A stretch of 64,000 bases of DNA from Mucilaginibacter sp. OK283 (GTDB lineage: Bacteria > Bacteroidota > Bacteroidia > Sphingobacteriales > Sphingobacteriaceae). Shown here piece by piece: positions 43,299 through 51,185 of this stretch. Position 1 is the first letter of the stretch. Every line of letters starts with the position of its first letter. The position numbers were made by a program, and so were the translations under genes. The stretch covers positions 372,001 to 436,000 of the forward strand of contig NZ_FODR01000001.1 in assembly GCF_900110415.1 (NCBI RefSeq). The letters run 5' to 3'. The notes beneath the pieces are model-generated. The model did not search any database and was not told the DNA's origin. It was given only the letters and a program-made list of their open reading frames with translations.

Positions 43299-44453
43299 AT
43301 GAAGAAGATAATTCCCAATTTGTTTTTCTTGTTTTTGACAGCGCCAATATTGTCTCCGTTTGTAGGTGGGGTTACTATTTATTTGTCGTCAATTGTGATT
43401 TTTTTTGATGTGTCCTTTATTTTATGGGGATTGAATAAATTCAGCAAAGATAAAATATTGATAGTTGCAATTCTGTCTTTTTTAATGGGTATTTCCTGCT
43501 TAAATCTTGCATTGTTTTTGAAAATACAGATGCTGCTGCTGTCTGTAACTTACATGTTTTACTGTTACGAGTCTGATTATTTTTACCTTTACCGCTGGTG
43601 CTTTGTTAATGTAATGATAGCCATACTACAATTTGTGTTAATATTTATTGACCCGGCTACCGCTTACCTGATAGGACCAACCAATATATCGACAATGCTG
43701 CTCGGTAAGTTTGCAGGGCCAACATTTACAAATTTTTACGCAATATCTATTTTGCCAAGAGTTAGTGGGCTTTCGCGCGAGGGAGGATTTTTCGCCTCTT
43801 TGTTAGGCGCTGTGTTTTTTATTATCATTAACGATCCTAAAATAAAAGGAGGGTGGAAAACCTTTTATATGACCTTTGTCATCATCGGTCTTATTATATC
43901 TTTGTCAAAAACTTCATTAATTTTATTGATTATACCAATTGTATTATTGTTTAAAAAGTACATTAATGTCCTTAATGTTTATGTTGTAGCTATACTATAT
44001 TCAATTTTGTTGATTTTATTTTTTAATCACTTATTGCTCACTTCCGATTTTTTTCAAGACAAATTAAATATTTCGCTTACACATAGATTTTCGGGATATG
44101 CCCTAACTCCTTACGCCTCGCTGGCGGATTTTATAACTGGAATAGATATTTATGACCTTATGCAACAATCCCGAAAAGGACTTGAAGCAATGACCCTTGA
44201 ATTTAGAGCTGCGGACATACGTGATTTTTGTGGACTGCCGGCTCTATATTTGGGCTATGGTATCCAAACATTTATTACATTTTTAATCTTTATGGATTTT
44301 TTAAATTTAAAAGGAATAGGCATAGCTCTAATTATTATACTAACAACCAATGTAAATCCTCTAACATCGGATGGTTTTGTTGTTATATCCTGGTTTTTTA
44401 CTTTTTTTATCAGTTATAATTATAAGGAGCATTTTGCTATCCAAACTACATAG
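43299..44453 (+). CDS. Polysaccharide polymerase-like membrane protein (Wzy candidate)
   Basis: The 384-residue protein has roughly ten transmembrane segments and a larger hydrophilic stretch around residues 130-160 (INISTMLLGKFAGP-like region, then LPRVSGLSREGGFFASLLGA). The SGLSREGGFFA motif resembles the conserved arginine-containing periplasmic loop of Wzy/O-antigen ligase family proteins. Wzy sequences are extremely variable, so the call rests on topology, that motif and position between flippase and glycosyltransferases. The composition is strongly A/T-rich. No other polymerase candidate is visible in the locus. Confidence 0.72.
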   Translation: MKKIIPNLFFLFLTAPILSPFVGGVTIYLSSIVIFFDVSFILWGLNKFSKDKILIVAILSFLMGISCLNLALFLKIQMLLLSVTYMFYCYESDYFYLYRWCFVNVMIAILQFVLIFIDPATAYLIGPTNISTMLLGKFAGPTFTNFYAISILPRVSGLSREGGFFASLLGAVFFIIINDPKIKGGWKTFYMTFVIIGLIISLSKTSLILLIIPIVLLFKKYINVLNVYVVAILYSILLILFFNHLLLTSDFFQDKLNISLTHRFSGYALTPYASLADFITGIDIYDLMQQSRKGLEAMTLEFRAADIRDFCGLPALYLGYGIQTFITFLIFMDFLNLKGIGIALIIILTTNVNPLTSDGFVVISWFFTFFISYNYKEHFAIQTT

Positions 44454-44465
44454 CCTCATTATATA

Positions 44466-45542
44466 TTGAAAAATCATCCTTCCATCTTATTTGTCATCAA
44501 CGCTCGCTTCCTTACGCAAAAACTTACCGGGGTACAACGTTTTGCAATCGAAATTGCCCGGCAATTGAAGGTACTGATGCCGTCGGCTAAATTTATTGCC
44601 CCGGCAAATATAATTCACCATCAGTTAGCGGCCGAACTTGACGTAGCCATAATAGGTAAGCGTAGTGGTGTTGCCTGGGAGCAAATTGATCTGCCTATAT
44701 ATTTAAAAAAAAAAGGCAACCCATTTTTGATTAACTTGTGTAACGTTGCTCCGCTTTTTTATAGCAATCAAGCCATAACATTGCATGATGTCGCTTTTTT
44801 AGTTAATCCCGATTGGTTTAGCAAAAATTTCGTACGCTTCTATAAATTTCTAATCCCGCGAATCGCAAGAAAAGCCCAAATTATTTTCACAGTCAGTGAT
44901 TTCTCTAAGTCGGAAATTGTGAAGTACATTGGGATTAACCCTCAAAAAATAAAAGTAATATATAATGGCGTATCAGGCTTGTCGGCGCCAAAATACACCG
45001 GAACCGGCCATGGCAGATATATTTTAACGGTTGGATCGATAGATAAAAGAAAAAATATCCTGAATCTTATAGAAGCTTTCAAATTAACAACAAACAAAGA
45101 TCTCAAACTTATTATTGTTGGCGATGTTAATTCAATTTTTAATAACCAGGGTAACGAAATGCTTAGAACCAATGGAAACGTCATATTTACGGGGCGTGTT
45201 GATGACGCTCAGTTAGCGGGTTTATATATGCAAGCGCAAATGTTTGTTTATCCAAGCCTATATGAAGGCTTTGGGCTTCCTCCTATCGAGGCTATGCAAT
45301 ATGGCTGCCCTACCCTTGTTTCTGATATTCCCAGCTTGCGGGAAGTTTGCGGTGATGCCAGTTTATACTTAGATCCTCTTGATACAAACGATATATCGAA
45401 AAGGATAGACTTATTACTTAACGACGGGGATTTGCGTAATAGTCTCATTAAAAAAGGTAAGCAAAACAGTAACAGATTTAGTTGGAAAGTGTCGGCTAAG
45501 CAAATTGCCAAAACAGTAGAAACTTTAATTATTAAAACTTGA
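44466..45542 (+). CDS. Glycosyltransferase family 4 (GT1-like)
   Basis: The 358-residue protein starts at TTG; no ATG lies between the previous stop and the conserved FVINARFLTQKLTGVQRFAI sequence. It has the GT-B fold. NLCNVAPLFYSNQAITLHDV falls in the N-terminal domain. ILTVGSIDKRKNILNLIEAF opens the C-terminal donor domain, and FVYPSLYEGFGLPPIEAMQY is the E-x7-E donor-site motif. The GVQR and TLHDV motifs are typical of mannosyl-type transferases of capsule loci. Its TGA stop overlaps the next TTG start. Confidence 0.88.
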   Translation: MKNHPSILFVINARFLTQKLTGVQRFAIEIARQLKVLMPSAKFIAPANIIHHQLAAELDVAIIGKRSGVAWEQIDLPIYLKKKGNPFLINLCNVAPLFYSNQAITLHDVAFLVNPDWFSKNFVRFYKFLIPRIARKAQIIFTVSDFSKSEIVKYIGINPQKIKVIYNGVSGLSAPKYTGTGHGRYILTVGSIDKRKNILNLIEAFKLTTNKDLKLIIVGDVNSIFNNQGNEMLRTNGNVIFTGRVDDAQLAGLYMQAQMFVYPSLYEGFGLPPIEAMQYGCPTLVSDIPSLREVCGDASLYLDPLDTNDISKRIDLLLNDGDLRNSLIKKGKQNSNRFSWKVSAKQIAKTVETLIIKT

Positions 45543-46639
45543 AAGTAGCATTAGTACATGAATGGCTTACCGTTATTGGCGGCTCAGAAAATGTTTTTAA
45601 AGAAATAGCCTCACTTTATCCGAATGCAGATATTTTTACCTTGGTTGCGCGGGATGAAACTATTAAGGCGTTGAATCTTAGCAATCATAAGATAACAACA
45701 TCATTTATTCAGAAGCTGCCTTTCGCGAAAACAAAATACAGGTCATACCTACCACTGTTCCCCCTTGCGGTTGAACAATTTGATTTATCAGGTTATGACA
45801 TGATCATTTCATCTTCTCATGCCGTGGCCAAGGGGGCGTTAACAAATTCAAACCAGTTGCATATTTGTTATTGCCACTCTCCGATAAGATATGCCTGGGA
45901 CTTGCACCATCAGTATTTAAAAGAATCTGGATTGAATAAAGGTGTAAAGGGATTTATCGCAAAATACCTGCTTCATCGTATCCGGGCCTGGGATATTATT
46001 AGTACCAACCGTGTTGATCATTTTATAGCCAATTCAAACTATATCGCTAAGCGTATCAAGAAGATTTACGGCCGCGAAAGTACAGTTATTCATCCTAACG
46101 TTGCAACGGAAGATTTCTTGCCTGTTTATAAAAAGAGTGATTATTACGTCACCTGTTCGAGGTTTGTGCCCTATAAAAAAATTGACCTGATTGTTCAGGC
46201 TTTTGCCCAAATGCCGGATAAAAAACTCTTTGTTATTGGAGATGGGCCTGATTTTAAAAAAGTGAGCAAATTAGCAAAGTCAAATACTATATTATTGGGG
46301 CATCAACCATTTCATGAGTTAAAAAGGTACCTGGCAGAGGCAAAGGCTTTTGTTTTTGCAGCCGAAGAGGATTTCGGCATTTTACCGGTAGAGGCACAGG
46401 CTTGCGGCACGCCGGTTATCGCCTATAAAAAAGGAGGGGCTTTAGAAAGTGTCATCGAAAATAAAACCGGAATATTTTTCGACGACCAATCAGTTGATTC
46501 AATCAAACAAGCGGTTGAATGGTTTGATGTTAATAAATCATCGTTTAATTACAACGAAATTGTTACGCATGCGGCCGGGTTTTCGACTGAAAGGTTTAAA
46601 AAGGAGATTCTGGACTATATCATTAGCAAGAAGACTTAG
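45539..46639 (+). CDS. Glycosyltransferase family 4 (GT1-like)
   Basis: The 366-residue protein starts at TTG within the four-base overlap TTGA with the preceding gene. It is a GT-B enzyme: VALVHEWLTVIGGSENVFKE at the N-terminus, YCHSPIRYAWDLHHQYL in the first domain, YYVTCSRFVPYKKIDLIVQA opening the donor domain, and the donor-site motif FVFAAEEDFGILPVEAQACG. This subgroup is commonly the WbaZ-like mannosyltransferases of capsule clusters, which is only suggestive here. It ends the translationally coupled glycosyltransferase run. Confidence 0.88.
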   Translation: MKVALVHEWLTVIGGSENVFKEIASLYPNADIFTLVARDETIKALNLSNHKITTSFIQKLPFAKTKYRSYLPLFPLAVEQFDLSGYDMIISSSHAVAKGALTNSNQLHICYCHSPIRYAWDLHHQYLKESGLNKGVKGFIAKYLLHRIRAWDIISTNRVDHFIANSNYIAKRIKKIYGRESTVIHPNVATEDFLPVYKKSDYYVTCSRFVPYKKIDLIVQAFAQMPDKKLFVIGDGPDFKKVSKLAKSNTILLGHQPFHELKRYLAEAKAFVFAAEEDFGILPVEAQACGTPVIAYKKGGALESVIENKTGIFFDDQSVDSIKQAVEWFDVNKSSFNYNEIVTHAAGFSTERFKKEILDYIISKKT

Positions 46640-46766
46640 CGTGTTGCACTTTTTTTCAAAATAATAAATAATTAATGTTGTGTTGTAGCGTTTATGAGTT
46701 AGTAGCCGTATTTGTAGTAGTTGTTGTCATTTTTGCATAATTAGTGCATTATAAGTGAAAAAGTAT

Positions 46767-46774
46767 TACATTTG
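46767..46774 (+). promoter_or_regulatory. Candidate -7 box that decides the start of the priming transferase gene
   Basis: TACATTTG matches the TAnnTTTG consensus exactly. A transcript beginning just after it would exclude the in-frame GTG at 46755 and leave the ATG at 46797 as start. No good -33 TTG is found; GTG lies about 20 bases upstream. Confidence 0.45.
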
Positions 46775-46796
46775 CGCATCCTTATCCTTAACCCTT

Positions 46797-48146
46797 ATGA
46801 ATATACGTTACTCAAAACTCCTACCCATAATCACATTTATCAGTGATTTAATAATATTAAATATTAGCATACAATTCGCTCATTTATTGGTATTTAACTA
46901 CTTTTCCAATGAGATAACTTCGTCTGTTTTTTTACTTTTGGTTAATATGGCTTGGATTTCTATTGCTTCTTTAACTAAAAATTACGTGATCCAACGGCCG
47001 TTGGTACTTAGTAATAGCATTAACAGAATTTTGTCGTCCCTTATTTACCATTCGGTAGCTGTACTTGGCGTGGTATACTTTTTCAAGTTTTATGAAGTAA
47101 GCCGTTGGGAAATGCTTTTTACTTACCTGCTGTTTTTTATCTTAATAGTTGTTGAACGATCATTGATTTTTGCGGGATTAGATTATATCCGCAAAAAAGG
47201 ATTTAATATCAAGCACATCCTTATAATCGGAAATGAAGATATCGCGCGCAGGGTAAAAAGCTCTTTTGAGAAGCAGCCGGAATATGGCTATAATTTCGTC
47301 GGTAATATAACAGAAGAATCGCTTAGTAAAATGACGAGGCAAATGTTATTCGATAAAATTATAAAAACAGAGGTAAAAGAGGTGTTTATATGTTACAGGG
47401 CGCTTGACCAAAGTTTGCTTAAAAGCATTGTTGATTTTGGCGACCAGAATGCTATTAAAATTAAGTTTGTTTCTGATTTAGTACTTGAAAACAGTAGTGC
47501 AACTATTATTAATTACAAAAGTTTTCCGGTAATTCAGTTGTCCAATTCTGTTGAACTTAGCCTTAAAATAGTTGTTTTTAAACGCTGTTTTGACATTCTA
47601 TTTTCATTGTTTGTGATGATACCGGGACTCCCGGTATTTATATTGTTAATGATAATAACGAAGTTGACGTCAAAAGGACCGGTGTTTTACGCTCAGGAAA
47701 GAATTGGAAGAAATAATAAGCCATTTAAAATTTACAAGTTTCGGAGCATGTATGTTAACTCCGAATTATTGGGGCCTCAACTATCAAGTGATCACGATCC
47801 GCGGATTACTAAATGGGGGCGTGTAATAAGAAAGTCCCGATTAGATGAATTACCTCAGTTTTGGAACGTACTAAAAGGCGATATGTCCATTGTAGGGCCA
47901 AGGCCCGAACGCCAGTTTTTTATAGAGCAGCTCATAGAAAGATCTCCTAATTATAAAAAGCTATTACGCTTAAAACCGGGTTTGACCTCAATGGGACAGG
48001 TGAATTATGGTTATGCTGAAAATGTTGACCAAATGTGCAACCGGGTTCGCTATGATTTACTTTATCTTAATAACATAAATTTAAATAGTGAAATTGGCGT
48101 AATCTTAAAAACGATTAGAGTGATGACGCAGTTAAAGGGTAAATAA
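46797..48146 (+). CDS. Undecaprenyl-phosphate sugar phosphotransferase (WcaJ-like priming enzyme)
   Basis: I use the ATG at 46797 (MNIRYSKLLPIITFISDLI, 449 residues). Four N-terminal transmembrane segments come first. A nucleotide-binding-like domain follows (about 135-200, HILIIGNEDIARRVKSSFEK, QPEYGYNFVG), then a fifth membrane segment. The C-terminal bacterial sugar transferase domain shows KRCFDILFSLFVMIPGLPVF, GPVFYAQERIGRNNKPFKIY, FRSMYVNSE, RKSRLDELPQFWNVLKGDMS and IVGPRPER. The enzyme loads the first sugar phosphate on undecaprenyl phosphate and so starts repeat-unit synthesis. It is the last gene of the locus and seems to have its own promoter. Confidence 0.93.
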   Translation: MNIRYSKLLPIITFISDLIILNISIQFAHLLVFNYFSNEITSSVFLLLVNMAWISIASLTKNYVIQRPLVLSNSINRILSSLIYHSVAVLGVVYFFKFYEVSRWEMLFTYLLFFILIVVERSLIFAGLDYIRKKGFNIKHILIIGNEDIARRVKSSFEKQPEYGYNFVGNITEESLSKMTRQMLFDKIIKTEVKEVFICYRALDQSLLKSIVDFGDQNAIKIKFVSDLVLENSSATIINYKSFPVIQLSNSVELSLKIVVFKRCFDILFSLFVMIPGLPVFILLMIITKLTSKGPVFYAQERIGRNNKPFKIYKFRSMYVNSELLGPQLSSDHDPRITKWGRVIRKSRLDELPQFWNVLKGDMSIVGPRPERQFFIEQLIERSPNYKKLLRLKPGLTSMGQVNYGYAENVDQMCNRVRYDLLYLNNINLNSEIGVILKTIRVMTQLKGK

Positions 48147-48169
48147 CAGCTTTTTGTTTAGCTTGTTGT

Positions 48170-48367
48170 TTATTCGGGTTGAACATGAAATTGGAACCGC
48201 CCGGTTGGGACGTACAAACGGAGCGATTTGCGAGAATCAAAAACTAAGCGCCTGTCCTGGTGTCTTGCAAGGCCAAAACTCAGGAATTCTAAGGCTTGAT
48301 GGCAGCCAATGATAAAATGATTACCGCCAAAAAACTTAAAAATCGCTTCATTGGTAAAACTTACCAT
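48170..48367 (-). CDS. Small ORF coupled to the eCIS ATPase gene, unknown function
   Basis: The 65-residue frame starts 4 bases after the ATPase stop codon on the same strand and ends at the convergent polysaccharide locus. This close coupling is the main support. The sequence has aromatic, basic composition (FKFFGGNHFIIGCHQALEFL, then LARHQDRRLVFDSRKSLRLY) and no signal peptide or known motif. It could be a real accessory or terminator-region protein of the injection-system operon, or a chance frame. Confidence 0.4.
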   Translation of the reverse strand: MVSFTNEAIFKFFGGNHFIIGCHQALEFLSFGLARHQDRRLVFDSRKSLRLYVPTGRFQFHVQPE

Positions 48368-48371
48368 TAAA

Positions 48372-49721
48372 TCAACTATCTATCGACTTTTCTTCTTTCA
48401 AAAACTCTTTCCTTATGCCGTCTATCAAATCTGTATGGAATAAAATACCATCCTCCCGCTCATAACTCTGCAGCGTGGCGTAATGAACCGCACTGAGTAT
48501 AGATGCGCCGGTTAGTTCAAATTGCTCGGCCAGTTCTTTAAGGTTTATTGATGCATCTAATTTTAACCCGGCAGGTAAAGTTTTGTTCCAAAGGTTTTGC
48601 CTTTCGGTGGCATTTGGCATAGGAAAATGCACCACGCTATGAAACCTGCGCAGAAACGCGTCATCCAAATTGTTTTTAAAATTTGATGCCAGGATCATTA
48701 ATCCCGGAAAATCCTCTACGCGCTGCAAAAGATAGCTTACTTCCTGGTTGGCATATTTATCGTGGGCGCTCTGCACATTGGTACGCTTGCCAAATAGTGC
48801 GTCGGCCTCATCAAAAAACAATATCCAGTCTTTCGTCTCGGCCTTTCTGAATACGTTTTCCAGGTTTTTTTCTGTTTCGCCTATGTATTTGCTTACAATT
48901 TGCGAAAGGTCTATCCGGTAAACGTCTTTATCATATTCTTTTCCCAAAAGTGCGGCGGTCAGGGTTTTTCCGGTACCTGGCGGCCCATAAAACAACACCC
49001 TGTAACCTGGTTTTATTTTAACTTTAAGATTTGCATCGCTATTGAATTTGTCGTGATGCAATAACCAAACCCGAATATCATTTATCTGGTTCATGGTGCG
49101 TGGGTGAAGCACAACATCATCCCACTGGATTCCGGTTTCAATTTTCTTAGCCGGAAAATCGGGACCGAACCTGGGTGGGCTTTCCTTCCCCAATAAAATC
49201 TTGTCAACCCATTCGGGGTTTAATATGATGCGGCCGCTCATCATCGGCTCGCCTTCCTTAACATTTTCCAGCCATATTATACCCTGGCGATGAAAAAAAT
49301 GCTCCTGGCTAAATAGTTGCTGAAGCCGCACCCGTTGAGTAACATTGGTGCCGGCCAGGATGAACTGCAGGGTTTCGCCGGTTGGCAACATGCTGCGGTG
49401 ATTAGTGGCTTTTACCCCGCCAATTTCCGGAAAATCGCCACCGTTGGGGAGGTGCTCCAAAATAACAGACTCGAAAAAGTTGGGCTGCACATGCGGAATC
49501 AGTGTGATCATTACAGTTACCCAGGCTTCATGGTCATTAATATCAGGGATAATTGCTAAAGGATCATTGCTTAACTGGTAACCATGCTGATCATACCATT
49601 TTACTACATCAAATGGGATGTTGTTAAAATGTGCTTGTACCCGTTCTGATACCAGGTCGCGACATAGTTTTATGGCTGTTTCAAGGCCCGGCGGCGTAAT
49701 CTTTTTTAGCTGATGGATCAT
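48372..49721 (-). CDS. AAA+ ATPase of the contractile injection system (Afp15-like)
   Basis: I use the ATG at 49721 (449 residues); a TTG one codon upstream is also in frame. The N-terminal half (about 1-210) is not a known enzyme domain. The C-terminal half is a classical AAA+ module: VLFYGPPGTGKTLTAALLGK (Walker A), WILFFDEADALFGKRTNVQS (Walker B), SNFKNNLDDAFLRRFHSVVH (sensor 1 and arginine finger) and LTGASILSAVHYA (sensor 2 region). eCIS operons encode one such ATPase near their distal end, thought to act in assembly or cargo loading. It follows the DUF4157 gene by 42 bases. Confidence 0.9.
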   Translation of the reverse strand: MIHQLKKITPPGLETAIKLCRDLVSERVQAHFNNIPFDVVKWYDQHGYQLSNDPLAIIPDINDHEAWVTVMITLIPHVQPNFFESVILEHLPNGGDFPEIGGVKATNHRSMLPTGETLQFILAGTNVTQRVRLQQLFSQEHFFHRQGIIWLENVKEGEPMMSGRIILNPEWVDKILLGKESPPRFGPDFPAKKIETGIQWDDVVLHPRTMNQINDIRVWLLHHDKFNSDANLKVKIKPGYRVLFYGPPGTGKTLTAALLGKEYDKDVYRIDLSQIVSKYIGETEKNLENVFRKAETKDWILFFDEADALFGKRTNVQSAHDKYANQEVSYLLQRVEDFPGLMILASNFKNNLDDAFLRRFHSVVHFPMPNATERQNLWNKTLPAGLKLDASINLKELAEQFELTGASILSAVHYATLQSYEREDGILFHTDLIDGIRKEFLKEEKSIDS

Positions 49722-49763
49722 CAAAATAAAGGTATCGATTTTAAGAGAATTAACATAAATTGA

Positions 49764-51119
49764 TTAATGATGCGGCGGTGGTGCGGCGTGTTTGGCCGTA
49801 GTGGTGGCCGGTCTGTCGGTGCATTCCTCTGTGCCTATTTTCTCTAAAAACGGATCCAGCTTTTTACTAAGCAAATTGGCTGCAGTTTCGCGGTCTTTTT
49901 CAATTTTATCGTGAATGGGCTGCACAAATTTTTTCAACTCGGCCTCTGTATAGCAACCTGTAAAGGTAAATGGCGTATTAACGGTACCATTATAAGTATT
50001 AAACGCGTTAACGTGCTCCTGTTCGTGGTTGGTTAGCTTGGTATCAATAAAGGTTTGGATCTTTTCTGTTTCGCAAGGGGTGTGCCCTGGCGGAACTGTA
50101 GGGAGTTTCACTTTAGGGTCGGCATGAAACTCAGATACCAGTGTACCTTTCAGCGAAACACAAGGAGCTTTGCCGCAAGGTTTACAGCCTTTAGTCCGTT
50201 CGGCTGTAATATCGGTGGTGGCAAAAGTACCATGATCATAATTTGCAGTGGTAAGCCCCTCAACCTTAACATCCCCGCCATGAGCAATCTGGTTTGATGT
50301 AGAAGTGCCTTTTCCTGTAACATTGCCTATGCCGCCTTCCAGCTCTGCTTCCGGCAATGTGGTTGAAGGTATGGTAGCTTTCCGGTTTATGCCATCCGAT
50401 TGTTGCATAACATGTGTAAGTTCATGCGCTAATAGTTTTTTGCCTTCGTGCGTTTCGGTATTAAACTGGTTAGCAGCAAAAACTATATGATTATCCACAG
50501 TATAAGCTTTAGCGTTTATGGCAGCTGCCGACTGCTCTGCCTCCGTACCTGTGTGTATCTTGACGTCGCTGAAATCGGCACCCATTGTCGTTTGAAAAAA
50601 GTGTTTTGACGACGCAGGCAGTTCGTTGCCCTTACCGCCTAAGTTTGAAATATAAGAAGATGCTGATGTGGTAGCCGGTGAACTTGCAGCGTCAGCTTTA
50701 CGGTGCACGTCCTTCTCCTCCTTTTTATCCTCCATACGGTGCGCCATTTTTTCGTCTTCTTTTTTATCTTCTTTGCGATGCACACCTTTATCTTCTTTTT
50801 TATCTTCCATCCGGTGCACAGTTTTATCTTCCTCTTTCTTATCCGTCGCCCGGTGCACTTCCTTATCCTCCTTTTTATCTTCCATGCGGTGCACAGGCTT
50901 CTCTTCTTCCTTTTTATCGGCAGCGCGATGAACTTCTTTTTTATCTTCCTGTTCGCAATGGTCGCATTTACGCTGCACATGCTGATTTTGGAAAAAAGCC
51001 TGCTTTTGAGGATCGCCAAAGAAGGATTGCTCCTGGCTGGCATCTTTCTTAAAAAACTTGCTGTCGTGCGCCGCGGGAGCCTGGCGGCGACGGCGACGGT
51101 ATATTACTTTGTTTGCCAT
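49764..51119 (-). CDS. DUF4157 (eCIS core) protein with FF leader, charged repeats and a second HExxH motif
   Basis: The 451-residue protein starts with a basic tail (RRRRRQ) and a leader with FF at 22-23, 33-34 and 42-43 and VQRKC at 48-52. Seven charged repeats of 12-13 residues follow (58-143), each ending in VHR or AHR. DUF4157 covers about 165-242, with MGADFSDVKIHTG and zinc-type HELTH (232-236). The C-terminal part has four cysteines (C312, C315, C320, C349) and another HExxH, HEQEH at 365-369. There is no signal peptide, as expected for a protein loaded into an injection system. Cargo, chaperone or processing protease are all possible. Confidence 0.82.
   Translation of the reverse strand: MANKVIYRRRRRQAPAAHDSKFFKKDASQEQSFFGDPQKQAFFQNQHVQRKCDHCEQEDKKEVHRAADKKEEEKPVHRMEDKKEDKEVHRATDKKEEDKTVHRMEDKKEDKGVHRKEDKKEDEKMAHRMEDKKEEKDVHRKADAASSPATTSASSYISNLGGKGNELPASSKHFFQTTMGADFSDVKIHTGTEAEQSAAAINAKAYTVDNHIVFAANQFNTETHEGKKLLAHELTHVMQQSDGINRKATIPSTTLPEAELEGGIGNVTGKGTSTSNQIAHGGDVKVEGLTTANYDHGTFATTDITAERTKGCKPCGKAPCVSLKGTLVSEFHADPKVKLPTVPPGHTPCETEKIQTFIDTKLTNHEQEHVNAFNTYNGTVNTPFTFTGCYTEAELKKFVQPIHDKIEKDRETAANLLSKKLDPFLEKIGTEECTDRPATTTAKHAAPPPHH
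50691..50948 (-). repeat. In-frame tandem repeat encoding KKED-VHR units
   Basis: Seven coding units of alternating 36 and 39 bases encode a DKKEEDK-type stretch ending in VHR(M/A/K). The tract is A/G-rich on the coding strand. Such a repeat could expand or contract by slippage without breaking the frame. Confidence 0.7.
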
Positions 51120-51185
51120 GGCGGTTTATTTAGGTTCTTAAAATACAAAAATTGGTATCTGCACTATTTTTCATGTTTGTTATAA

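Noticed and set aside
50668..51185. Several plus-strand frames rich in Phe, Leu and Ser opposite the DUF4157 gene
   Set aside because: They are antisense readings of the KKED-VHR repeats; low complexity and no independent support.
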